Positions 6,586 to 14,350 of a stretch of DNA of 37,958 nucleotides are shown one piece after another; position 1 is the first letter of the stretch, and each line of letters starts with the position of its first letter. The position numbers were made by a program, and so were the translations under genes. The notes beneath the pieces are model-generated. The model saw only the letters and a list, made by a program, of their open reading frames with translations, was not told the DNA's origin and did no database searches. Source of the stretch: Oscillospiraceae bacterium (GTDB taxonomy: Bacteria > Bacillota > Clostridia > Oscillospirales > Acutalibacteraceae); the NCBI GenBank assembly GCA_029218825.1, contig JAQXSC010000114.1:1-37958 (forward strand), written 5' to 3'.

Positions 6586-7514
6586 TTACAAATACTCTGC
6601 ATTACCACGTTCCTGATACTTTTCCGAGTTTATCTCATTGGATATGCTTTGTTCAGTTTCTGTATCAGTTCCTGCTCCGTCTTGGAATTGTTTAGTATAT
6701 CCGTAATATTTATTAGGATACAATAATATCTCTCTTTCCCCTGAGTCTTTGCGTCCCTTATAATATTTAAAATCTGTTGACTTGTAGTTTCTAACATTTT
6801 TATTTCCGAGTACGCTTTCAAAAAGTTCGCAGCAGTTAATAAATTGATATTTTCCTTGTTTGTATTCGTCATACTCATTTAAAATTATCTCCTTATAAAC
6901 ATTAGCTTCAGTTTCGTTGTATGCATTGATTACAAATACACTATGTACTATCGGCTCATCAAACGTGCCGCCAATTAGGATTATCTTATTATTTACCTCT
7001 ACAATTCTTGAACCGTCACCTAAAACATTGTCTGTTTTTTTGACGTACTTTTGGGTTTAACTCATTAATTTTTTCGTTGAGCAACACCCTATCTTCTTTG
7101 GTAAATAGCTCATTAGCCCATCCACGTTTATTATACACTCTCAGTTCATTTTCATCAATAGTTGAAAGGTCAATATTTTTTATAGGGATTATTTTCGGCG
7201 TTATTTTCACTTTTCTCCATAGAGTTATTATTGACAGATATACCGTTTTGTGGTATGTTTGTAGCAGAGGGCGAAACTCCCTGGTGAGCTAAATTATTAT
7301 ATTTAGCAGGGGATTGTATTTTGCCCTTTTACTTTTTGTTGACATTATCGTCAATCTTGCGTATAATAGTGTTGGAACTCAAGTTGTTAAGTTGGCTGGG
7401 TAATTGGTACCCTGACTTCTTAAATATACTTTGGGTTCTTTTTTCTATATACTGATATACTTGTAAATAAAACATATTACAGCAAAATGGGCTGTGGCAA
7501 ACTATAATTGCCAC
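6586..7514 (-). pseudogene. Decayed gene of unknown family, possibly prophage-derived
   Basis: Three minus-strand frames join into one coherent protein. Segment one (7514 to about 7150) reads SGYQLPSQLNNLSSNT, meets a stop at 7329-7331, and continues QSPAKYNNLAHQG to ENNPYKKY. At a six-A run it must shift by one base to reach IDLSTIDENELRVYNKRGWA. At a seven-A run near 7043 it must shift again to reach DNVLGDGSRIVEVNNKIILI, and it then stays open to the stop at 6586. In both runs, removal of one A restores the frame. I do not recognise the family. Gln/Asn-rich spacers before a compact C-terminal domain recall the tails of phage head or toxin proteins, but that is inference. A GTG-started 64-codon frame and an out-of-frame 82-codon ORF in this region are probably by-products. 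Confidence 0.6.
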
Positions 7515-7519
7515 AGCCC
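7489..7519 (-). terminator. Terminator downstream of rpe
   Basis: GGGCTGTGGCAA (7489-7500) and TTGCCACAGCCC (7508-7519) form a 12-bp stem with a 7-base loop, 14 bases past the rpe stop. On the minus strand it is followed by ATTTTGC. Its core is identical to that of the hairpin at 6520-6555. Confidence 0.75.
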
Positions 7520-7532
7520 TAACTTATTTAAA

Positions 7533-8183
7533 TTATTCACAAGCCTTTTTCATTTCCTCTATGGCTTTCTTGGGGTCGGGTGCTTTGAAAACGGAAGTTC
7601 CTGCTACTGCAACGTCAACTCCTGCGTCTGCACAATCCTTGATGTTGTTTAGTCCGATTCCGCCGTCAGCCTCGATGATAACATTCAAACCACATTTGGT
7701 AATTTCCTCTTTAATAGTTCTTACCTTTGGAAGCATATCCGCCATAAAACTTTGTCCCCCAAAACCCGGCTCAACAGTCATAACAAGCACCATTGAAATT
7801 TTGTCAAGGTATGGGAACACAGCCTCAGCCGGAGTATTCGGCTTGATAACCAAACCTGCCTTTACCCCACGGCTTGTAATTTTATCGATAGTCTTATTAA
7901 TATCGCTGTCACATTCAACGTGAAATGTGATTATATCCGCACCGGCGTCACAAAAATCATCGGCATATTTCAGTGGGTCACTAATCATCAGATGAACGTC
8001 AAAGACCTTTTCCGAAAAGCCTCTTACATACTTCATAATCGGTGCGCCAAAGGTTATATTAGGGACAAAATGACCGTCCATAACGTCCAGGTGCATATAG
8101 TCTGCACCGGCTAAATCCATTCTCTGAATTTCTTTTCCGAATTGTGAAAAATCACAGGATAATAATGATGGAGCAATTAACAT
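7533..8183 (-). CDS. rpe: Ribulose-phosphate 3-epimerase
   Basis: A 216-residue TIM-barrel enzyme that interconverts ribulose 5-phosphate and xylulose 5-phosphate in the cytosolic pentose phosphate pathway. Typical motifs are present: IAPSLLSCDF at the N-terminus, HLDVMDGHFVPNITFG (metal His and catalytic Asp), VHLMISDP, TVEPGFGGQSF, and the phosphate-binding ADGGIG followed by VAGTSVFKAPDP. The length is normal for the family. It starts 11 bases downstream of the P-type-ATPase-like gene and shares its strand, so it is likely the last gene of that transcription unit; the hairpin at 7489-7519 ends it. Confidence 0.97.
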   Translation of the reverse strand: MLIAPSLLSCDFSQFGKEIQRMDLAGADYMHLDVMDGHFVPNITFGAPIMKYVRGFSEKVFDVHLMISDPLKYADDFCDAGADIITFHVECDSDINKTIDKITSRGVKAGLVIKPNTPAEAVFPYLDKISMVLVMTVEPGFGGQSFMADMLPKVRTIKEEITKCGLNVIIEADGGIGLNNIKDCADAGVDVAVAGTSVFKAPDPKKAIEEMKKACE

Positions 8184-8194
8184 ATTTTAACCTC

Positions 8195-10774
8195 CTATGG
8201 TTTTTGAATTATCGGCGCTACAACTGAGGCTATAGCCCAGAACAGCATATAAACCAATATTTCTATTGTTCCGACTACTGCATTTGTTGCGTACAGGCAC
8301 AATGCGGCAACTAACAGCACTCCTAAAATAATTGCGATAAGTTGAATAACTATTGTCAATGAAATATTGCTCTTTATTCTCAAACAGCCTGACACAGCAC
8401 GAATTAATGAGGATAATTTTCCTCGTGTACCTAAATATGCTCGTGAAGTGTCCTCCTGTTGTAGTTGTGCCTCTTTGCACACGTTTCCAAGTCCTGTAGG
8501 CAAAACCTTGATACTGCGGTGGAATATGCCGAAATCATCTGCAATTCTTTCCGCTGTAATATTGCAGTCCGTTGTTCTGATTAGGTAACTCAAGCCGTTT
8601 TGCTCACCACGTCGGAGTTCTGTAACAATATCCCTGCTTGGAGAATATGTAGTAACAAACATTGTGATAAGTTCTCCTGCCTGTGCAAGATAGGAAATAT
8701 ATCTGCCCTCGATAATGTACTTTTCCTCGTAGTCCTCAGAGGGAGTTTCCACGTTGTACTTGTGCATTAATGTGCGGTTGCCCACAAGAATACGCTGACC
8801 GTTTACCCAGCCTACAAGTCCCATTCCGTCCTCGTAGAGTACGGACTCAACCTCAGGCAGTTCGTTTTGCTTTTGCTGTAACATAGTTTTGTTAAACACA
8901 GCCGCCATTGGGCTTTGAGCCTCTTTTAATATAGCCGCTGCCGCAAGTACACTTTCGTCTATTCTGTGGTTTGCAAAGGTTTTAATGCCGTCTAATTTTA
9001 CGCAACCCTCAGGGTACAACTCTGTAGCGTCTATCATAATTGCGTTACTGTCGCAAAACTGCTTTACAGATGGGTAGCCTGAAATCATAGCACCGCTCTG
9101 GTTCAGTTTCTTACACAAATAGCGCATCGGCAGATTTACCGCAAGTAGGGTACAAACCGGAATACTAACGGCAGACATAACCGCAAAGGTGTCAACAGCC
9201 CCTGTGAAAGTTTCGTAAAGGACGCCGTACAAAATTGCAACAATAAGGGAGCAGATTACAGTAGCCGGTGCAATTTTACCCGCCAAGTCCTCGCTTGGGT
9301 CAGGGGAATATGACATTTTCAGGAAATTTGACATAAACTTGGTTTTGTGCTGATAGACAATGATAGGTCTGTCAAATACTGTACCGCTCATCATCTTTTG
9401 GGCGATTTCCTCGTTTGTGTAAATCTTTGCTGCGTGGGTAGGAGTTTCGCTGCTTAAAAATTTGAAGTTATCCTTAACCCTCAGCACCATAAACAGTTTG
9501 CCGATACAGTTGCACAAGAAACCTATTGTTATAATTATTGTGAAATATCTTATGCCGAAATTTTCCATTCCGGCCAGGCAGAATAATGACACAATAGCCT
9601 GAATACCTGAGCCTACAGCACCTACCGCCAAGGCGGTATCGGAATTGCCTTTGAACTTTACAAGGGGCGTTAAGCCGGAATAGATGGTAATTCTGTTTAT
9701 AAAAATTATACCTGCGTTCAGCAACAAATTGATTATTGCGTAAACTATGGGGGCGTTTGCAATTCCGCCAAGCAACGCATCCGGAATAATGGCAACAAGC
9801 AAAACGATAATAAGGTTAATTAAGGTAACAATGCTCATTACAAAACTTCGTACAAAGAGTTTGCGGATATTCAGGTTAAGTTCATAAAGGATACTTTTAA
9901 CGTCCTCTTTGCCCCTGTAATCGTCAACAGGCACAACCTGATCTGCCGGAATATCCGTATCGTCGGAGTTATCGTTTGAGAAAAATCCTACTACTGCGGA
10001 GAACATTCTCTCTCGCTTACTGCGAGGGTCCTTTTCCTTTTTGTCGCTATCCTCAACTTTGTTAATTTCGTTTTTGATTACGTGAGAAATTGATGGGTTT
10101 TTAGAGCGAAGATACTGCTCGTACTCTCGCCTTACCACAGCGGAAAATCGCCCTGCCTTTACGTGAATCTGCTGTACTTCCTCCTCACGCTTATATACAG
10201 GCACTTTTGATTCAACGGTTTTCGCCTGTGGGGAAGGCTTTTTTATGCCGAATATTTTTTCGTAATTTCCCTCTTTGTGTTTTTTCGGCTCTTGCGCCTT
10301 TTCCAAAAGTTCATCTTGGAAAATTACGGAATCCGACTCAGGGTTTACCTCTGAAAATTCCTCGCTGTCCTCGATAACGTCTTCTGCAACTTGTGCACCC
10401 TCGGGGATTTCCGGAGTGAGCCTTACGACCTGTTGAGGTTCTTCGTTTGGGGCGTTAAACAAAATTTCCGCCTGCATTGTTGTGGCGGTTTTGTCCCCTA
10501 CAATGGTCTTGCTTTCAGCCTCATCATTCTCTTTTTTCAAATCAATCTCAAGGGGATTGTTGTTTGTCAGGCGCACCTGCTTGTCGGCATTACTGAAAAT
10601 CTCGTCCATATCAGGCCTTGCGCCGTACTTTTCAGCCGCCTTTTTCATAGCGTCCTGCTCGGTGATATATCGAGCCTCTGCAAGAATACGCTCTATTCTG
10701 AAATCCGTGCTGCTTTCAATAGGCTCTTGAGAAATATTAATTTTTGAGGAGTTTTCCATATCTCTTTCTTTCAT
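8195..10774 (-). CDS. P-type-ATPase-like membrane protein lacking catalytic motifs
   Basis: 859 residues. Residues 1-300 are polar, acidic and probably disordered. Membrane segments follow at about 310-360, 375-430 and 500-550, with a last pair at 805-855. Between them is a recognisable but degenerate P-type ATPase core. SIPVC (537-541) stands where the CPC/PEG membrane motif would be. IMIDATELYPEG (D582) replaces DKTGTLTxG. SPMA (621-624) replaces the HP motif. VNGQRILVGNRTLM (657-670) is the N-domain strand, and TTDCNITAERIADDFGI (734-750) replaces TGDN...TAE. The GDGxND hinge is not found. Autophosphorylation and transport look impossible, so it is a pseudoenzyme with an unknown, perhaps scaffold, role. 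The ribosome site AAGGAAG lies inside the last codons of the upstream rlmB gene; rpe follows. Confidence 0.75.
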   Translation of the reverse strand: MKERDMENSSKINISQEPIESSTDFRIERILAEARYITEQDAMKKAAEKYGARPDMDEIFSNADKQVRLTNNNPLEIDLKKENDEAESKTIVGDKTATTMQAEILFNAPNEEPQQVVRLTPEIPEGAQVAEDVIEDSEEFSEVNPESDSVIFQDELLEKAQEPKKHKEGNYEKIFGIKKPSPQAKTVESKVPVYKREEEVQQIHVKAGRFSAVVRREYEQYLRSKNPSISHVIKNEINKVEDSDKKEKDPRSKRERMFSAVVGFFSNDNSDDTDIPADQVVPVDDYRGKEDVKSILYELNLNIRKLFVRSFVMSIVTLINLIIVLLVAIIPDALLGGIANAPIVYAIINLLLNAGIIFINRITIYSGLTPLVKFKGNSDTALAVGAVGSGIQAIVSLFCLAGMENFGIRYFTIIITIGFLCNCIGKLFMVLRVKDNFKFLSSETPTHAAKIYTNEEIAQKMMSGTVFDRPIIVYQHKTKFMSNFLKMSYSPDPSEDLAGKIAPATVICSLIVAILYGVLYETFTGAVDTFAVMSAVSIPVCTLLAVNLPMRYLCKKLNQSGAMISGYPSVKQFCDSNAIMIDATELYPEGCVKLDGIKTFANHRIDESVLAAAAILKEAQSPMAAVFNKTMLQQKQNELPEVESVLYEDGMGLVGWVNGQRILVGNRTLMHKYNVETPSEDYEEKYIIEGRYISYLAQAGELITMFVTTYSPSRDIVTELRRGEQNGLSYLIRTTDCNITAERIADDFGIFHRSIKVLPTGLGNVCKEAQLQQEDTSRAYLGTRGKLSSLIRAVSGCLRIKSNISLTIVIQLIAIILGVLLVAALCLYATNAVVGTIEILVYMLFWAIASVVAPIIQKP

Positions 10775-10781
10775 ATTTTCC

Positions 10782-11534
10782 CTACTTCCTTTTTGACGAT
10801 ACTGCGTACATCAACACTCCTGCCGCTACAGATGCGTTTAGGGAGTTGATTTTTCCTTTCATTGGCAGCGATACAATTTGGTCGCACTTTTCTCTTACAA
10901 GTCTGCCTATGCCCTTGCCCTCGTTTCCGATTACAAGAGCTACCGCACCGTCAAAGTCACACTCTGTATATTCGGTGCCGTTCATATCTGCGCCGAATAC
11001 CCAAAGTCCTCTTTCTTTTAATTCATCAATGGTATTTGCTATGTTTGTTACTCTTGCCACAGGCACGTACTCCACCGCACCTGCGGAAGCCTTGCCTACA
11101 GCAAAACTTAAAGTCGCACTTCTGCGTTTCGGAATAATAATTCCGTGTACTCCGGTACATTCAGCGGTACGGATTATCGCCCCTAAATTATGAGGGTCCT
11201 CAATTTCGTCAAGGACTACTATAAAGGGCTTTTCCTGTCTTTTTTCTGCAAGTGCAAAAATATCCTCAACAGAGGAATATTCCTTTACAGCCGCCATTGC
11301 GATAATTCCCTGATGATTCTCGTTTCCTGCCAAATAATCAAGTTTTTTGGAGTCAACCTCTTTTATGGGAATTTGCTTTTCCTTTGCCTTTGCAAGTATC
11401 CCTACAATGGCTCCTGTTTTTCCGCCCTTTGTTACTAAAATTCTATCTATTGTTCTTGATGAGCGTATTGCCTCGCTGACAGGATTTCTGCCCACAATTA
11501 CGTCATCTTTTTGATTTTGCTTAAGGTCTTTCAT
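10782..11534 (-). CDS. rlmB: 23S rRNA 2'-O-methyltransferase, RlmB/TrmH (SpoU) family
   Basis: 250 residues. An N-terminal substrate-binding domain (about 12-90, VIVGRNPVSEAI at its start) precedes a SPOUT methyltransferase domain with all three SpoU motifs: NLGAIIRTAE (about 117), ALVIGNEGKGI (about 199) and SLPMKGKINSLNASVAAGVLMY (about 220-240). Proteins of this architecture use S-adenosylmethionine to methylate the ribose of a guanosine in 23S rRNA. The stop is seven bases before the next gene, whose ribosome site overlaps this gene's end, so translation of the two may be coupled. Exact target position is inferred from the family. Confidence 0.92.
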   Translation of the reverse strand: MKDLKQNQKDDVIVGRNPVSEAIRSSRTIDRILVTKGGKTGAIVGILAKAKEKQIPIKEVDSKKLDYLAGNENHQGIIAMAAVKEYSSVEDIFALAEKRQEKPFIVVLDEIEDPHNLGAIIRTAECTGVHGIIIPKRRSATLSFAVGKASAGAVEYVPVARVTNIANTIDELKERGLWVFGADMNGTEYTECDFDGAVALVIGNEGKGIGRLVREKCDQIVSLPMKGKINSLNASVAAGVLMYAVSSKRK

Positions 11535-11649
11535 TGTTTACGTCCTTATCATCATAAAATAACATTATACTGATATAGTATATCAAATATATGCACTTCA
11601 ATAATTTAATAAAAGAAAATAACCGCAAAAAATTACAAATTTTTAATAT

Positions 11650-12231
11650 TTATCCTGCCAATATGTCCATCACCATTGCGCCGGTATCTATATAGTCCGG
11701 AATTATTCCGTACAGGGAGGTGTCAGGGTCTTGGAATAATGCCAAATGCGGTGGGAAAATCGTAAATGAAAAGTACATTACAAAAACTAAAATCAGCATA
11801 AAACAACTGACGGTAAATAAATCTCTGACCCTTTCACCAAACCCCATCACTATGACGGATACAACATAACCGCCGATTAATGCGGCTGCGGTAATTGCCA
11901 GATTCACATAAGTGTTGTAAATCCCCCACAAAAAGTACCGCAGAATTATGTATAGAATTATGGCAGAATATAACCCCACAGCCTTGCTGACCGTAAACTG
12001 TCTGAAATAGGGCTTTGATGTAACAAGTTCTGTCAAGCCGAAAATCACGTAGCCTAATATTACACACTTCAGTTGTTCCCAAATGCTTTGGTTTACTGCA
12101 CCGAATAAAATGCCTATGGGATTGCCCGAGGTAAGATTATATATCTGCCACAAAAACACTGCTAAAAGCAGGGAAAAAACCGCCCCTATACGTTCCTGAT
12201 TTACATAAAGCCTTCTGTTCATATATGTCAC
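11650..12231 (-). CDS. Integral membrane protein, DUF6512-like
   Basis: A 193-residue protein with five or six predicted membrane segments (about 16-35, 55-70, 85-105, 110-132, 140-160). The conserved part is AVNQSIWEQLK after the first helix, which resembles the N-E-S-x-W-E-H-L-K motif of DUF6512, and a C-terminal IFPPHLALFQDP segment followed by YGI. No catalytic or transport function is known. It is a single gene, separated by about 115 bases from rlmB and by 387 bases from the PAP2 gene; neither gap suggests co-transcription. Family assignment is from memory of the motif only. Confidence 0.6.
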   Translation of the reverse strand: MTYMNRRLYVNQERIGAVFSLLLAVFLWQIYNLTSGNPIGILFGAVNQSIWEQLKCVILGYVIFGLTELVTSKPYFRQFTVSKAVGLYSAIILYIILRYFLWGIYNTYVNLAITAAALIGGYVVSVIVMGFGERVRDLFTVSCFMLILVFVMYFSFTIFPPHLALFQDPDTSLYGIIPDYIDTGAMVMDILAG

Positions 12232-12369
12232 CCCTAAAGTAATTTACTAAAATATATGAACATAAAGGCTTGTAAATGTTTTTTATTTTTTCTCAGGGAA
12301 TTAAAATCAATTTTTATTATTTTTTGCAGGAATTATACTATTTGTATTATTCCCAATTCCAATCATTAT

Positions 12370-12478
12370 TGTGGAAAACCCTGTGGAAAATGTTAAAAAC
12401 TACCCTGTTTTTAAGTGTTTTATCCCTTTATATACGTTATTTTTTAAAGTTTCCACAGTCTTAACAGAGTTTTCCACA
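12370..12478. promoter_or_regulatory. Cluster of four DnaA-box-like 9-mers in an A/T-rich gap
   Basis: TGTGGAAAA occurs at 12370-12378 and 12382-12390 (boxes on the minus strand). GTTTCCACA (12449-12457) and TTTTCCACA (12470-12478) are on the plus strand. The pairs face opposite ways around a 58-base A/T-rich core. TTTTCCACA differs by one base from the DnaA consensus TTATCCACA. The surrounding 387-base gap (12232-12618) has no ORF I would support. Neither dnaA, dnaN, rpmH nor rnpA flanks it, so an origin is not the first guess; a DnaA-titration or regulatory site is possible. Confidence 0.5.
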
Positions 12479-12587
12479 ATATTCTTTTAAGAAAAATAAT
12501 ATCAAAAGTCGATTACAATTTGTAATATATATCCTGTCAACGACAATGCCGAAAATAACAAAAATGTAATTTATTAATATGGAAATA

Positions 12588-12618
12588 AAAAAACAAGCCT
12601 TCAAAAGAAAACTTGTTT
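12588..12618 (-). terminator. Terminator of the PAP2 gene
   Basis: Read on the minus strand, AAAACAAG, an interrupted stem with a T-rich loop, then CTTGTTTTTTT directly abuts the PAP2 stop codon: a canonical intrinsic terminator. Confidence 0.75.
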
Positions 12619-13170
12619 TTATAAAATCGCCTTTAGAAAACCGGCAATAAAATTATTAAAAAGTACAACCGAGGTGCTGCCGCAGATAAACCCTAAAAAC
12701 ATACCCACAACAACGTCGGACAGATAATGCACTCGCAGATAAATTCTTGAAAAAGAAATCAAAACCGCACAAACAGAAATCAGAAGTATTGTAGGCAGAC
12801 TGCATCGAAACACCGCTACCGCTACAACACAAAATGACGCTGTTGTGTGACCTGAGGGGAAAGAATAATATTTCGGTCTATGTATAAGTTGCTCCTCATC
12901 CGAAAGGTGCCACACAGGACGCTCTCGCTTTACGATGCGCTTTAAAATTACTTCGCATATTGTTTGTGTAAAGGCAAGTCCGAAGATAATATTCGCCCCT
13001 GTTAATCTCCAAGGCGGATAGATTAAAAAAGGCATACAAATAGCAAACCATATCAATCCCAAGTTGCCGGCTGAGGAAGCAGCAATCATTATTCTGTTTT
13101 TCCAAGGGGAGCGATACTTGATGATATTGTCGATAACTTTATCATCAAGGCGCTGAATCCTATGAAACAT
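12619..13170 (-). CDS. PAP2-family membrane phosphatase
   Basis: 183 residues with about five membrane helices. The three phosphatase motifs are complete: KRIVKRERP (about 97-105), SFPSGHTTAS (about 128-137) and SRIYLRVHYLSDVVVG (about 160-175), giving the usual His/Arg/Asp active site on the outer face of the membrane. Members dephosphorylate lipid phosphates such as undecaprenyl diphosphate or phosphatidylglycerol phosphate; the substrate cannot be told from sequence. The gene is monocistronic, with its own terminator and a promoter embedded in a long dyad (13204-13249). Confidence 0.88.
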   Translation of the reverse strand: MFHRIQRLDDKVIDNIIKYRSPWKNRIMIAASSAGNLGLIWFAICMPFLIYPPWRLTGANIIFGLAFTQTICEVILKRIVKRERPVWHLSDEEQLIHRPKYYSFPSGHTTASFCVVAVAVFRCSLPTILLISVCAVLISFSRIYLRVHYLSDVVVGMFLGFICGSTSVVLFNNFIAGFLKAIL

Positions 13171-13203
13171 AATAACACCTCAAAGAGCATATCGGTGCTA
13201 CGA

Positions 13204-13249
13204 CAAATTTAACACCGTATTATAATTATATCATAAAGTGTTAAATTTG
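13204..13249 (-). promoter_or_regulatory. Promoter flanked by a 12-bp inverted repeat (candidate operator) upstream of PAP2
   Basis: CAAATTTAACAC (13204-13215) and GTGTTAAATTTG (13238-13249) are perfect inverted arms separated by 22 bases. On the minus strand the gap holds TATAAT about 50 bases before the PAP2 start, with TTTTCA 17 bases upstream as a weak -35. A repressor bound to both arms would cover the promoter. The arms lack a following T tract, so a terminator for spoVAD is less likely. Confidence 0.5.
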
Positions 13250-13272
13250 AAAAGTGTTTTATTTTGACGTAT

Positions 13273-14286
13273 TTACACTTGGGATTTCAGGTTCACAAGG
13301 TGGGCAACAGAGGGCATTGTCTGACCCTGCATACTTGAGGTTGGGCTCATAAGCGCACCGGTAGCCATAAACAAAATATTTTCATATTTACCGCTTAACA
13401 TATCCGGAATAAACTTGGAGCAAAGCACCGAACCGGCACAGCCACAGCCTGAACCGCCTGCGTGAACGTCCTGTTTTTCCAAATCAAAAATCATCAGTCC
13501 GCAGTCCTTGTGATTGGATTTAATGTCAATGCCCTCTTTTTCAAGCAAATCGTAAAGGCACTTTGACCCTACCTTGCCTAAATCTCCTGTGACAATCACG
13601 TCATAGTCGGAGGGGGAAGTTTTGGTGTCCTCAAAATATTCCGTAAGAGTTTTCGCGGCGGCAGGCGCCATCGCTCCCCCCATATTGTTAAGGTCGCTTA
13701 TTCCAAGGTCAACAATTTTGCCTACTGTTGCCCTATGAACTTTTACCCCTTTACCCTGCTTTTCAACAACACAACTTCCTGCACCTGTTACTGTCCACTG
13801 TGCTGTAGGGGTTCGCTGTCCGCCGTATTCCAAAGGGAAGCGGTACTGACGTTCAGCGGAACAGAAGTGAGATGAAGTGACGCAGGCTGAACAATTTGCC
13901 CCACCGCTTTCCACCATTACCGACGCCATAATAAGACCCTGCGCCATAGTTGAACAGGCTCCGTACTGTCCGAGATAAGGAATATTAAATCCCATCAATC
14001 CGAAACTTGAACTGATGCACTGATTCAGCAAATCCCCTGCAAATATGAAGTCAACATCATCAGAGGTTTTTCCTGCTCTCTTTAACGCACAGGAAAGAGC
14101 CTCTTGCTGCAGCAAACTTTCCGCCTGTTCAAAGGTTTTTTGCCCTGCACGAGAGTCAAAATAAAGTTTGTCAAATTTATCCTTTAGTGGCCCCTGACTT
14201 TCTTTTTTTCCTGCAACAGAGCCATAGCCTGTTATGACAGGAGTGTTTTCAAATTCCAATGTAAATTTTCCAATTCTACGCAACAT
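13273..14286 (-). CDS. spoVAD: Stage V sporulation protein AD
   Basis: 337 residues, the family's usual size, with a thiolase-like fold. Motifs visible are FENTPVITGYGSVAGKKESQGPL at the N-terminus (about 12-34), FAGDLLNQCISSSF, GACSTMAQGL, PTAQWTVTGAG, DLNNMGGAMAPAAA and HAGGSGCGCAGSV near the end. SpoVAD binds dipicolinic acid and helps load it into the spore core, working with SpoVAC and SpoVAEb in the inner forespore membrane. Here no spoVAC or spoVAE lies within several kilobases, so the partner genes must be elsewhere. Its start codon sits right after a hairpin that covers the ribosome site. Expression under a forespore sigma factor is expected, but I cannot identify the promoter boxes. 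Confidence 0.95.
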   Translation of the reverse strand: MLRRIGKFTLEFENTPVITGYGSVAGKKESQGPLKDKFDKLYFDSRAGQKTFEQAESLLQQEALSCALKRAGKTSDDVDFIFAGDLLNQCISSSFGLMGFNIPYLGQYGACSTMAQGLIMASVMVESGGANCSACVTSSHFCSAERQYRFPLEYGGQRTPTAQWTVTGAGSCVVEKQGKGVKVHRATVGKIVDLGISDLNNMGGAMAPAAAKTLTEYFEDTKTSPSDYDVIVTGDLGKVGSKCLYDLLEKEGIDIKSNHKDCGLMIFDLEKQDVHAGGSGCGCAGSVLCSKFIPDMLSGKYENILFMATGALMSPTSSMQGQTMPSVAHLVNLKSQV

Positions 14287-14288
14287 AA

Positions 14289-14329
14289 AATCGCCCCTTT
14301 TGCATTATCTTTTGCAAAAAAGGGCGATT
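14289..14329 (-). promoter_or_regulatory. Hairpin that sequesters the spoVAD ribosome site
   Basis: The arms, read on the plus strand, are AATCGCCCCTTTTGC (14289-14303) and GCAAAAAAGGGCGATT (14314-14329). The only Shine-Dalgarno-like sequence, AAAAGGGG on the minus strand, lies in one arm, two to ten bases before the ATG at 14286. The stem has 14-15 pairs with one or two interruptions. Confidence 0.6.
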
Positions 14330-14350
14330 AATTCATTTTATATTGATTCA

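Noticed and set aside
6630-6878. An 82-codon minus-strand ORF with an ATG start
   Set aside because: It overlaps, in another frame, a longer open frame (from about 7048 to 6586) that continues the segments upstream after one-base corrections and reads like a real protein. The 82-codon frame has only a weak case.
12232-12618. Calling this gap the chromosomal origin
   Set aside because: DnaA-like boxes alone are not enough; dnaA, dnaN, rpmH and rnpA are absent, and gene orientation does not switch here.
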